From contig JAHISS010000054.1 in NCBI GenBank assembly GCA_018817905.1, forward strand, positions 1 to 12,839: a stretch of 12,839 nucleotides of DNA, given 5' to 3'. The translations under genes and the position numbers were made by a program. The notes under the pieces are model-generated. The model had not been told where the DNA came from, made no database searches, and saw only the letters and a list, made by a program, of their open reading frames with translations. Positions within the stretch are counted from its first letter, which is position 1, and each line of letters begins with the position of its first letter. Below, one piece after another: positions 1-5,990 of the stretch. This DNA comes from Nanobdellota archaeon (lineage in GTDB: Archaea; Nanobdellota; Nanobdellia; Pacearchaeales; GW2011-AR1).

Positions 1-71
1 CCAACCTTTCTTTTTCGCAATCCATTTTTTACAACCGAAGAAGATTTACAAAAGATACATTTTTGTCTCAT
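1..71 (-). CDS. Probable transposase, N-terminal fragment (cut by left edge)
   Basis: An open frame starts at an ATG read on the minus strand at 71-69 and runs off the left end after 23 codons. The peptide begins MRQKCIFCKSSSVV and continues KNGLRKRKV. A CxxC pair at residues 5 and 8 followed by a VVKNG-(R/K)KRK stretch is the pattern of the zinc-ribbon N-terminus seen in many DDE transposases of bacterial and archaeal insertion sequences. A strong Shine-Dalgarno (AGGAGG on the minus strand, about 81-86) lies about 9 bases before the ATG and decides the start, and a TATA-like box lies at 111-120. The rest of the gene, including any catalytic residues, is outside the window, so the transposase call is inference from the zinc ribbon. 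Another zinc-ribbon DNA-binding protein is possible. Confidence 0.6.
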   Translation of the reverse strand, partial: MRQKCIFCKSSSVVKNGLRKRKV

Positions 72-81
72 TGAAAGTAAC

Positions 82-100
82 CTCCTTTCTAAAGAAGGAG
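82..100 (-). promoter_or_regulatory. Hairpin covering the Shine-Dalgarno of the probable transposase
   Basis: The arms 82-87 and 95-100 are perfect inverted repeats (CTCCTT / AAGGAG) with a 7-base spacer. Read on the minus strand, the 3' arm is the Shine-Dalgarno of the gene starting at 71. A TATA box at 111-120 would start transcripts near 89, which leaves the 5' arm out of the gene's own mRNA but keeps it in any read-through transcript. The folding is seen in the sequence; the regulatory role is inference. Confidence 0.4.
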
Positions 101-110
101 AATAACAGAG

Positions 111-120
111 TATTTATATC
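111..120 (-). promoter_or_regulatory. TATA box for the probable transposase
   Basis: Minus strand GATATAAATA, centred about 44 bases before the ATG at 71. This fits an archaeal TATA box with a short leader of about 18 bases that holds the Shine-Dalgarno. Confidence 0.45.
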
Positions 121-156
121 ATTCGTTTACTTGACAGTATCTTAAAATGTAATTAT

Positions 157-167
157 CTTTAAATAAA
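157..167 (+). promoter_or_regulatory. TATA box, leaderless promoter of the gene at 187
   Basis: CTTTAAATAAA is centred about 25 bases before the ATG at 187, the spacing expected when an archaeal transcript starts at the start codon itself. No Shine-Dalgarno is visible before this ATG, which agrees with a leaderless message. Confidence 0.55.
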
Positions 168-186
168 TCCTCATTATGACGTCACT

Positions 187-567
187 ATGTCCTTGACAAA
201 TACATTTTCGGCAATAGGAATAGCAATAATATTTGCGCTACTCGCCGGTTATGGATTACAGGTATTTTATGAATCTCCATCCTGGAGAGACAAAGAAGTT
301 AGAGAGCAATATAATTTTCAGATATTTGTTATTTTAATGGTTATTAGTGCGTTGGCGGTTATGGCTGGGACGTTGTTGGCTCTTTTTACAAATTTAAACT
401 CTTTAAATTCTGGTTTATTGGGCGGGGGAATAATTACCGCAGTCCATGGGTTTGCAAGGTCGTTAATGTTATCAAATAAGTACTTGGGGCTGGCTATGTT
501 ATTTACAATTCTTATTTTGTTAAGTGCCGCAGCGGTTTTTACCGATTTAATCAAAAGAAGGAAATAG
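187..567 (+). CDS. Small multi-span membrane protein, function unknown
   Basis: The 126-residue protein has hydrophobic segments at about 10-28, 44-67 and 100-122. A weaker glycine-rich one at about 76-96 could make a fourth span. A polar loop with GYGLQVFYESPSWRD follows the first span. Similar GYG..FY.SP loops occur, as far as I recall, in small membrane proteins of DPANN archaea and candidate-phyla bacteria, but I cannot assign a family. The C-terminus is basic (KRRK). The start is supported by a TATA box at 157-167. The gene converges on the DUF5652-like gene with only 3 bases between the stops. No catalytic motif is visible. Confidence 0.75.
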   Translation: MSLTNTFSAIGIAIIFALLAGYGLQVFYESPSWRDKEVREQYNFQIFVILMVISALAVMAGTLLALFTNLNSLNSGLLGGGIITAVHGFARSLMLSNKYLGLAMLFTILILLSAAAVFTDLIKRRK

Positions 568-570
568 GAA

Positions 571-804
571 TTATCTCTTTTTCTTCTTCCCTTTCCCCAT
601 TTCTGAAAATATGAACAAGTAAAGAATTTCTAAAATTCCTAAGGTGTTGACAACAAGCAAGACGATAAACCAAATCGCATTTTTCTTTATTGCGGCTGCT
701 TTCCACAAAGCCAGGGCTTTCCAAACCAGGGACCAAGTCGAAATAATAAGAATTAACCAAAGCGGGAAATTGCTATAAAACGCTGTGACTGATTCAAGTG
801 TCAT
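571..804 (-). CDS. DUF5652-like small membrane protein
   Basis: The 77-residue protein has two membrane spans at about 14-35 and 43-65, joined by a short basic loop (ALWKAA...KK), and ends in a lysine-rich tail (GKGKKKKR). The stretch WKALALWKAA followed by WFIVLLVVNTLGILEILYLF matches the DUF5652 pattern as I know it; such proteins are common in DPANN and candidate-phyla genomes and have no known role. A longer reading from 852 is possible, but I chose the ATG at 804 because a TATA box (825-833, minus strand) is centred 25 bases upstream, as for a leaderless transcript. The longer form would place its start upstream of the promoter. Confidence 0.8.
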   Translation of the reverse strand: MTLESVTAFYSNFPLWLILIISTWSLVWKALALWKAAAIKKNAIWFIVLLVVNTLGILEILYLFIFSEMGKGKKKKR

Positions 805-824
805 GTATTGAAATGGGGATGAGA

Positions 825-833
825 GTTTATAAG
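825..833 (-). promoter_or_regulatory. TATA box, leaderless promoter of the DUF5652-like gene
   Basis: Minus strand CTTATAAAC, centred about 25 bases before the ATG at 804. It decides the start over the longer frame opening at 852. Confidence 0.55.
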
Positions 834-859
834 TTTTTAGTATTAGATTCAATAATTGT

Positions 860-970
860 CACCGCCCGGGTGATTATTGCAACAATCTCGTTCGGAGTAG
901 CGGGGTGGTGAGTGTTATGTTGATTGTGCAGATTAGTTTACTTTCAAAGGTTTGATTTGATATTGATTAA
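860..970. repeat. Structured intergenic repeat, copy 1
   Basis: The copy starts with a C-rich block (860-869), then GATTATTGCAACAATC (872-887), a G-rich block (902-910) and the 3' core TTTGATTTGATATTGATT (951-968). The C-rich and G-rich blocks can pair over about 8 positions with one G-U, and GATTATTG can pair with CAACAATC at 7 of 8 positions. Copy 2 repeats this order with a 23-base identical 3' core exactly 110 bases downstream. Confidence 0.6.
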
Positions 971-989
971 GAAATAGCTTAAACAATTT

Positions 990-1080
990 CTGCCACCCCT
1001 GAGATTATTATAACAATCCCAATTGTTTTTGGGGTATGTAGATTAATCTAATTCCGAAGGTTTGATTTGATATTGATTAT
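990..1080. repeat. Structured intergenic repeat, copy 2
   Basis: This copy has the same order of blocks as copy 1: a C-rich block CCACCCC (about 993-999), GATTATTATAACAATC (1003-1018), GGGG (1031-1034) and the 3' core at 1057-1079, identical to 947-969 of copy 1. The centre of the inner inverted repeat changes from TTGCAA to TTATAA, which keeps it paired. ACCCC and GGGGT can close an outer stem. The middle is about 20 bases shorter than in copy 1. Confidence 0.6.
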
Positions 1081-1094
1081 ACAAAAAATATTTG

Positions 1095-1133
1095 GCAACT
1101 GTGGGGAAATAATCCTGCTATTTTCTAAGTTGC
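1095..1133 (+). other. Hairpin in the nrdR upstream region
   Basis: GCAACT (1095-1100) pairs perfectly with AGTTGC (1128-1133). Inside it, GGGAAATA (1104-1111) pairs with TATTTTCT (1119-1126) using two G-U pairs, around a 7-base loop. It is not part of the repeat copies. It lies upstream of the nrdR TATA box, so it would not be in the nrdR message from that promoter. It could be a small RNA, a protein-binding site or chance. Confidence 0.3.
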
Positions 1134-1238
1134 AACACCTGGCACACAAGATTACCCGAACTTCTCCTTTTATCACTCGTGAAATAAGACAGCTTGAACT
1201 GGGATTTTTGACGACGATAAAAAATTTTGTATAGAAAT

Positions 1239-1247
1239 CTTTAAATA
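1239..1247 (+). promoter_or_regulatory. TATA box of the nrdR-nrdJ operon
   Basis: CTTTAAATA is identical in its core to the box before the gene at 187. It predicts a start of transcription near 1268-1272 and a leader of about 40 bases before the nrdR ATG at 1312. Confidence 0.5.
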
Positions 1248-1294
1248 GGTTTTGAAATTAGTGACGCACGTAACCACAAGAAATTGTGTTAAAA

Positions 1295-1300
1295 AGGAGG
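1295..1300 (+). promoter_or_regulatory. Shine-Dalgarno that decides the nrdR start
   Basis: AGGAGG lies 11 bases before the ATG at 1312. It favours this start over the TTG at 1252, which lies beside the TATA box and upstream of the predicted transcript start, and over the later ATG codons at 1324 and 1333. Confidence 0.6.
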
Positions 1301-1311
1301 AAAAACCCTGC

Positions 1312-1776
1312 ATGTTGGGGTTGATGTTAAAAATGCTTTGCCCATATTGTCTGCATAGAGAAACAAAAGTTATTGATAAACGAGATATTGAAGGACTTTC
1401 CAAGCGGAGGCGAGAATGCCTGAAGTGCAGCAAGAGATTTAACACGCAGGAGGTTGTTGAGAGGACTGGGCTGAGAGTTGTTAAGAAAGGTGGGACGAGG
1501 GAAGCTTTTGATTATGAAAAGTTAAAGAATGGAGTTATGAAGGCGTGCGAAAAGCGACCGGTGAGTTCTGAGAAAATCGATAAAATGCTTGCGAGAACAG
1601 AATACAGATTGAGAAGAAAAGGCAAAGAAGTAAAATCGACAATTATCGGAGACATGGTCGCCAACGAGCTTAAGAAAATCGACAAAGTGGCTTACATCAG
1701 ATTTGCTTCGGTTTACAGGGACTTTACAGAGCTGGGCGATTTTAAAAAAGAAATTAGGGAGTTATCAAATATCTGA
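1312..1776 (+). CDS. nrdR: NrdR, transcriptional repressor of ribonucleotide reductase genes
   Basis: The 154-residue protein is close to the usual length of about 150. An N-terminal zinc ribbon has Cys at 10, 13, 36 and 39 (CPYC and CLKC) with the family sequence KRRRECLKC-KRF. An ATP-cone domain follows at about 53-140, with REAFDYEKLKNGV, ACEKRPVSSEKI and VAYIRFASVYRDF. In bacteria NrdR binds ATP or dATP through the cone, changes its oligomeric state and represses reductase genes through paired NrdR boxes. Here it shares one base (TGATG) with nrdJ, so it probably represses its own operon. NrdR is essentially a bacterial regulator and is uncommon in archaea, so transfer into this lineage is plausible. 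Residues 1-8 extend beyond the usual MxCP start, and the ATG at 1333 would give the canonical N-terminus. Confidence 0.93.
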   Translation: MLGLMLKMLCPYCLHRETKVIDKRDIEGLSKRRRECLKCSKRFNTQEVVERTGLRVVKKGGTREAFDYEKLKNGVMKACEKRPVSSEKIDKMLARTEYRLRRKGKEVKSTIIGDMVANELKKIDKVAYIRFASVYRDFTELGDFKKEIRELSNI

Positions 1777-4658
1777 TGGTAAACGGCTTTATAGAAAATT
1801 CTGGTGGCAACTATTGGAATAATGGGAAAGAGTTGGAGCGTGGTGTTGAGCAAAAGATAGATGCTTCGCTTGCATTGAGTTCAATGGAACTTGAGCGGTA
1901 TTTTACGCAGGTTGGGAAAAACCCTTTTGAGTTTGACGCAAATGGCAAGCCGATAAACTGGATTGCAGAAAAAGTAAGCGTTAGTGATGATTCTGGTAAG
2001 GTGATTTTTACGCAGCCAGCGGTGAGGCGGCCGAACTTTTGGTCAGCGCTTGCTATAAAAATTGTTGCGAGCAAATATTTTTGGGGGGCGCAAGAAAAAA
2101 ATGAAAGGGAAAATTCAGTAGAGCAGTTAATCGGGAGGGTTTCGAGATTTTTTGAAAGGCAGGGAATAAAACAAAAATATTTTAGCGAGGAGCAGGCGAA
2201 AATTCTTAAAGACGAGATTGCTGCGATTTGCCTTAACCAACTGGCTGTTTTTAATTCTCCGGTTTGGTTTAATGTTGGAATTCAGGAGTATGATAAAAAC
2301 GCTGGCGGTGTTTCTGCTTATGTTTGGGATTCTTCCTTGGGGCGAGTTATGAAAAGCCAGAAGCAGAGCGACAGGCCGCAATGTTCTGCGTGTTTTATTC
2401 AAAGTGTTGAAGACGACATGGATTCAATTTTGAAAGTTCAGATTGCAGAAGTTAATTTGTTCAAGGCAGGAAGCGGCACAGGGACAAACCGTTCGACATT
2501 GCGGAGCTCAAAAGAAATCTTGACTGGCGGGGGGCGGGCTTCGGGGCCGGTGAGTTTTATGAAGGGCTATGACGCTTACGCAGGAATTATAAAATCTGGG
2601 GGCAAGACAAGGCGGGCTGCGAAAATGGAAATCTTAAACGTTGACCATCCAGATATTATGGAGTTTATCAGGGCTAAGGCAGACGAAGAAAAAAAGGCCT
2701 GGGCTTTGATTGAGCAAGGTTATGGAAGCGGACTCAACGGCACGGCTTACGGAAGTATTTTTTTCCAAAATTGCAACTTGTCTGTTAGAGTTTCTGATGA
2801 GTTTATGAAATCTGTAAAGAATGATGGTGATTGGAAAACTAAATACGTCAAGACCGGCGAGGTTTGCGAAACCCTCAAATCAAAAGAGATAATTGAGAAA
2901 ATTGCAGAAGGAACGCATATTTGCGGCGACCCAGGTATGCAGTTTGACACGACGGTGAACAAATGGAACACGTGCAAAAATTCTGGAAGAATAAACGCTA
3001 GTAATCCATGCAGTGAATATATTTTTCTAGACGATTCTGCGTGCAACCTTGCTTCGATTAATTTGATTAAGTTTTTGACAGACGACGGGAGGTTTGATGT
3101 TGAAAAATTCAAGAAAGTTGTCAGGACAATGATTATTGCGATGGAGTTGATTGTTGACGGAGCTAGTTATCCTGGGGAAAAGATTATGCAGAATTCTCAC
3201 GATTACCGGGCGCTTGGATTGGGCTATGCAAATCTTGGTGCGCTGCTAATGGAGCTTGGTCTGGCTTATGACTCTGATGCTGGCAGAGCGATTGCTGGCG
3301 CTGTGACTGCGATTTTGTGCGGTGAGGCATATAAAACATCGGCAGAACTGGCTGGGTTGAAAGGAGCGTTTCCAGGTTTTGTGAAAAACAAAGATTCGAT
3401 GATGGAAGTTATGGGAATGCACAGAAAATGTGTTAAGGAAATTGATGTTGAAGCAATTCCTTTTACTTTGAGATACTTGGTTAATGATGCTTGGGATTCT
3501 TGGGTTGATGCGATTGAGCTTGGCGAGAAAAACGGTTTTAGAAGTGCGCAGACAACTGTTCTTGCTCCGACTGGAACAACTGCATTTATGATGGACTGCA
3601 CGACCACTGGCGTTGAGCCGGCGATTGCGCTTGTCGCTTACAAAGTTTTGTCTGGCGGCGGGATGCTGAAAATGGTTAACACAAGTGTTTCTGGCGGGTT
3701 GAGAAAATTAGGTTATAGCGAGGAACAGATAAAAGAAATTGTTGGATACATTGGGAAAAACGACACTATTGAAGGGGCGCCGCATCTTTTGGAAGAGCAT
3801 ATTTCGGTTTTTGATTGTGCGTTCAAAGCTGCAAAAGGCAAACGGGCAATACATTCTTCTGGACACATTAAAATGATGGGTTGTGTTCAACCGTTTATTT
3901 CTGGCGCAATAAGCAAGACAGTTAACATGCCAGAAGAATCAACAGTTGAAGAGATTGCTGGAGCATATATTTTTGCATGGGAGCAGGGACTTAAGGCACT
4001 TGCGATTTATCGGGAGAACAGCAAGAGGAGCCAGCCGCTGAACACGAGAAGAACAGATGGCGAAATTGTAAAGAAAGAACAAGTTGCTTTAATTGGGGAA
4101 AGGAAGAAACTTCCGCAGACGCGGCGGTCGATAACGCATAAGTTTGAGATTTCAGGGCATGAAGGTTATTTGACTGTTGGGCTTTATGACAACGGAAAGC
4201 CGGGCGAGGTTTTTGTTACGATGCACAAACAAGGTTCGACGATAAGAGGTTTGCTTGACGCATGGGCAACTTCGATGTCAATAAATCTTCAATACGGCGT
4301 TCCGATTAAGAATTTGTTTAACAGATTCAGGCATCAGAAATTTGAGCCGGCTGGTTTTGTGAAGAACAACAACGGCGGGGAAGTTGACGCTCGAATCGGG
4401 CATATACGGACAGCTTCGTCTATCGTTGATTATGTTGCGCAGTTCATGGTTAATAATTTTGGCGAAGGTTCTGGCGGCATTGAGATTAACATCAAGGATT
4501 TTGAAGAAACAGAAGACCAACAGGCGTCGCTGGAGGAGTTTGCGCAAGACGAAGGAATTGCGTGTCCGATTTGTGGCGGTGTTGCTCGGCGTATTGGGAA
4601 TTGTGAGATTCTTTGCACGAGTTGTAAGCAGACGACTCGGTCTGGGTGTGGGGAATAA
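1776..4658 (+). CDS. nrdJ: Adenosylcobalamin-dependent (class II) ribonucleoside-diphosphate reductase
   Basis: The 960-residue cytoplasmic enzyme reduces ribonucleotides to deoxyribonucleotides with a thiyl radical made from adenosylcobalamin. Visible motifs are SACF (Cys206, likely one half of the active-site disulfide), NPCSE at 410-414 (Asn410, thiyl Cys412, Glu414), Cys423 in SACNLASINL (the other half; the 412/423 spacing of 11 equals that of the Thermotoga enzyme), and the class II PTGTTAFMMDC at 598-608. A TSCPD domain covers about 785-895, and a Cys-rich tail (930, 933, 943, 947, 950, 958) probably exchanges electrons with a thioredoxin. There is no N-terminal ATP-cone; the first 90 residues lack that pattern. 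The gene is translationally coupled to nrdR. The host must make or salvage cobalamin; no such gene is in the window. Confidence 0.97.
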   Translation: MVNGFIENSGGNYWNNGKELERGVEQKIDASLALSSMELERYFTQVGKNPFEFDANGKPINWIAEKVSVSDDSGKVIFTQPAVRRPNFWSALAIKIVASKYFWGAQEKNERENSVEQLIGRVSRFFERQGIKQKYFSEEQAKILKDEIAAICLNQLAVFNSPVWFNVGIQEYDKNAGGVSAYVWDSSLGRVMKSQKQSDRPQCSACFIQSVEDDMDSILKVQIAEVNLFKAGSGTGTNRSTLRSSKEILTGGGRASGPVSFMKGYDAYAGIIKSGGKTRRAAKMEILNVDHPDIMEFIRAKADEEKKAWALIEQGYGSGLNGTAYGSIFFQNCNLSVRVSDEFMKSVKNDGDWKTKYVKTGEVCETLKSKEIIEKIAEGTHICGDPGMQFDTTVNKWNTCKNSGRINASNPCSEYIFLDDSACNLASINLIKFLTDDGRFDVEKFKKVVRTMIIAMELIVDGASYPGEKIMQNSHDYRALGLGYANLGALLMELGLAYDSDAGRAIAGAVTAILCGEAYKTSAELAGLKGAFPGFVKNKDSMMEVMGMHRKCVKEIDVEAIPFTLRYLVNDAWDSWVDAIELGEKNGFRSAQTTVLAPTGTTAFMMDCTTTGVEPAIALVAYKVLSGGGMLKMVNTSVSGGLRKLGYSEEQIKEIVGYIGKNDTIEGAPHLLEEHISVFDCAFKAAKGKRAIHSSGHIKMMGCVQPFISGAISKTVNMPEESTVEEIAGAYIFAWEQGLKALAIYRENSKRSQPLNTRRTDGEIVKKEQVALIGERKKLPQTRRSITHKFEISGHEGYLTVGLYDNGKPGEVFVTMHKQGSTIRGLLDAWATSMSINLQYGVPIKNLFNRFRHQKFEPAGFVKNNNGGEVDARIGHIRTASSIVDYVAQFMVNNFGEGSGGIEINIKDFEETEDQQASLEEFAQDEGIACPICGGVARRIGNCEILCTSCKQTTRSGCGE

Positions 4659-4678
4659 CTATGGGGGGAAAGAAGAGA

Positions 4679-4912
4679 TTATTCAGGAATATGTTTTTTA
4701 ATATATTTTCTTAGCTTTGGGTTGAGGTCTTCTCGAGCTAATAATTCTTTCCGATGTTTTCTAAGAGCTAATTCGTAGTGATGTGTCCAACTGTTGTTAA
4801 GATGGCCTAACATGACTTTATGTGAATACAGGGCAAAGCATCTGGAAAACGAGGAAGGAGGTTCACATTCAGCTAAAAAACCAATATCTTCTAATTCTTC
4901 TCCACGTCGCAT
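4679..4912 (-). CDS. Small basic soluble protein, function unknown
   Basis: The 77-residue protein starts MRRGEELEDIGFLAECEPP and ends in a strongly basic helix-like half (ALRKHRKELLAREDLNPKLR...). There is no membrane span and no metal-binding pattern; single Cys residues lie at 16 and 25. It matches no family I recognise. Support for a real gene comes from a TATA box (4932-4941, minus strand) centred 25 bases before the ATG and from codon content that reads as an ordinary protein. It faces nrdJ with a 20-base gap between stops. No Shine-Dalgarno is seen, as expected for a leaderless message. Confidence 0.6.
   Translation of the reverse strand: MRRGEELEDIGFLAECEPPSSFSRCFALYSHKVMLGHLNNSWTHHYELALRKHRKELLAREDLNPKLRKYIKKHIPE
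4694..4699 (+). terminator. T-run after nrdJ, possible archaeal terminator
   Basis: Six T residues lie about 36 bases past the nrdJ stop, followed by ATATATTTTC. Archaeal RNA polymerase stops at such T-rich tracts without a hairpin. The run lies within the 3' end of the opposing gene. Confidence 0.3.
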
Positions 4913-4931
4913 GATTACTTTATGATTCTGG

Positions 4932-4941
4932 ATTTTATTAA
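4932..4941 (-). promoter_or_regulatory. TATA box, leaderless promoter of the gene at 4912
   Basis: Minus strand TTAATAAAAT, centred about 25 bases before the ATG at 4912. Confidence 0.5.
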
Positions 4942-4997
4942 TATTTGTGTTTTAGATAATGATTATTGATTAATTTTTGGGTAGGACAATTTAGCTT

Positions 4998-5056
4998 CCG
5001 CTGCCCCCAAGATTATTATTCAAACCAGGAATGCTTTATGATATTGATTGGGCGGG
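4998..5056. repeat. Structured intergenic repeat, diverged copy 3
   Basis: ACAATTT, a C-rich block CTGCCCCC, AGATTATTAT and then TGATATTGATT follow one another, in the same order as in copy 2, and a G-rich block GGGCGGGG follows. CCCAA before GATTATT can pair with TTGGG at 5048-5052. The inner inverted repeat of copies 1 and 2 is degraded. It lies 4 kb from the other copies, on the far side of nrdJ. Confidence 0.4.
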
Positions 5057-5095
5057 GTTATAAGATTTGTTTGAGGGAAATTGCATAATCCAATA

Positions 5096-5105
5096 AATAT
5101 AAAAA
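5096..5105 (+). promoter_or_regulatory. TATA box, leaderless promoter of the gene at 5127
   Basis: AATATAAAAA is centred about 27 bases before the ATG at 5127. A second TATA-like stretch, GGTTATAAGA, lies near 5056-5065. Confidence 0.45.
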
Positions 5106-5126
5106 TCTCTTTGTCTATTTGTTTGG

Positions 5127-5333
5127 ATGGAAAAACCTAAGATTGCTCTGATGTTTGCGTTTGTTTTGGCTTTAATCCTGCTGTTTAGTTTTTCATCTTG
5201 GACAAACGCGCTTGTTGTTGCTGACGAAGAAATCCCAGCTGGGCTTGGATTATTTTCCATGATTTCCCCTTTGCTAATTGGACTTTTTATTATTGGTGCA
5301 ATAGCTCTTTTAATTATGATTAGTGTTGATTAG
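5127..5333 (+). CDS. Small two-span membrane protein, function unknown
   Basis: The 68-residue protein has hydrophobic segments at about 6-24 and 43-66 joined by a short acidic loop (ADEEIPAG). The first segment also resembles a signal peptide, with Lys at 3 and 5 ahead of it. No family is recognised. The promoter spacing supports the ATG at 5127. The last 24 bases overlap the end of pcm on the other strand, so the two genes meet tail to tail. Confidence 0.6.
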   Translation: MEKPKIALMFAFVLALILLFSFSSWTNALVVADEEIPAGLGLFSMISPLLIGLFIIGAIALLIMISVD

Positions 5334-5912
5334 CGGGACAAACACAAATCCTGGAAATTCTTTTGTGGAGAGTTTATTGTTTTGTTTTTTAATTTGAAAG
5401 ATTGAATTGTTCACTGGAGTGACGAGAATTCCGTTGTCTTTTAACTGCTGGAAAAGATGTTCTGGCATTTTGTCTGCGCTGGCACTGATGAGGATTCTAT
5501 CGAAAGGCGCTTTTTCATTTAATCCTTGAGAGCCGTTTTTGTTTATTATCGTGATGTTTTTGTAAGTTGATAAATTTTCTTTTGAGCTTTCTGCAAGAGA
5601 TTTTAGGATTTCGATTCCGTAGATTTCGCTGGCTTGGGAAATTTCTGCGAGGAGCGCGAGAACGTAACCGCAGCCAGAGCCGATTTCGAGGATTTTTTGT
5701 TTTTGGTTTAGTTCTAAAAGGGAAAGCATGGAAGCGATTGTGCACGGCTGGGAAATTGTCGCTCCTTGCTCAAGAGGCAGGGCTGTATCGAGATATGCTT
5801 CTGATTTTAATTCTTTTGGAACGAAGTCTTCGCGAGGGACTTTTGCAAAGGCCTTTACGATTTTGCTTGGGAATTGTTTTTTTAATGAAGTGAGGAGTTG
5901 GGATTTGTTCAT
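5310..5912 (-). CDS. pcm: Protein-L-isoaspartate O-methyltransferase
   Basis: The 200-residue protein transfers methyl from S-adenosylmethionine to the alpha-carboxyl of L-isoaspartyl residues, starting repair of aged proteins in the cytoplasm. Family motifs in order are VPREDFVP (25-32), YLDTALPLEQGATISQP (40-56), the AdoMet loop ILEIGSGCGY (74-83), acidic Glu101 after strand 2, APFDRI (135-140) and the end of the fold ILVTPV...IFQ (162-173). Length is near the usual 205-215. The motif normally read as DGS.G is NGSQG here (126-130), a small change next to the cofactor site. The TATA box at 5933-5941 supports the start. It shares a 78-base promoter region with thioredoxin, transcribed the other way. 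Confidence 0.95.
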   Translation of the reverse strand: MNKSQLLTSLKKQFPSKIVKAFAKVPREDFVPKELKSEAYLDTALPLEQGATISQPCTIASMLSLLELNQKQKILEIGSGCGYVLALLAEISQASEIYGIEILKSLAESSKENLSTYKNITIINKNGSQGLNEKAPFDRILISASADKMPEHLFQQLKDNGILVTPVNNSIFQIKKQNNKLSTKEFPGFVFVPLINTNHN

Positions 5913-5932
5913 GATAATTTTAAGTGATAAAA

Positions 5933-5941
5933 GTTAATAAG
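5933..5941 (-). promoter_or_regulatory. TATA box of pcm
   Basis: Minus strand CTTATTAAC, centred about 25 bases before the ATG at 5912. It lies only about 20 bases from the thioredoxin TATA box on the other strand, so the two promoters overlap. Confidence 0.45.
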
Positions 5942-5959
5942 TTTCTCGGTGCGCCAAAA

Positions 5960-5969
5960 ACTTTATTAA
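5960..5969 (+). promoter_or_regulatory. TATA box, leaderless promoter of thioredoxin
   Basis: ACTTTATTAA is centred about 26 bases before the ATG at 5991, preceded by the A-rich CCAAAA, which would suit a TFB recognition element. Confidence 0.55.
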
Positions 5970-5990
5970 TCATGTTTTTCTTTTGAACTA

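Larger units (their letters stand above)
805..1311. other. Long non-coding stretch upstream of nrdR
   Basis: No convincing gene is seen on either strand in about 500 bases, which is large for this gene-dense window. It holds, in order, the TATA box of the leftward DUF5652-like gene, two copies of a structured repeat (860-970 and 990-1080), an isolated hairpin (1095-1133), the TATA box of nrdR (1239-1247) and the nrdR Shine-Dalgarno. A palindrome matching the bacterial NrdR box was looked for and not found. Confidence 0.6.

Noticed and set aside
860..1080. CRISPR array
   Set aside because: There are only two adjacent copies, the middle parts differ in length, and the similarity is spread over blocks without uniform spacers.
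850..1250. NrdR box or cobalamin-type regulatory element before nrdR
   Set aside because: I looked for paired 16-base NrdR palindromes and for cobalamin riboswitch landmarks and saw neither.
1252..1311. Upstream TTG start for nrdR adding 20 residues
   Set aside because: It lies next to the TATA box, before the predicted transcript start, and the extra residues do not match NrdR. The Shine-Dalgarno fits 1312.
4384..4701. Plus-strand 105-codon frame inside the end of nrdJ
   Set aside because: It is a shifted reading of the nrdJ 3' end, with an unnatural Arg/Leu-rich composition and no independent start signal.
5567..5937. Two plus-strand frames antisense to pcm
   Set aside because: They are shadows of the clear pcm gene, with no promoter or ribosome site.
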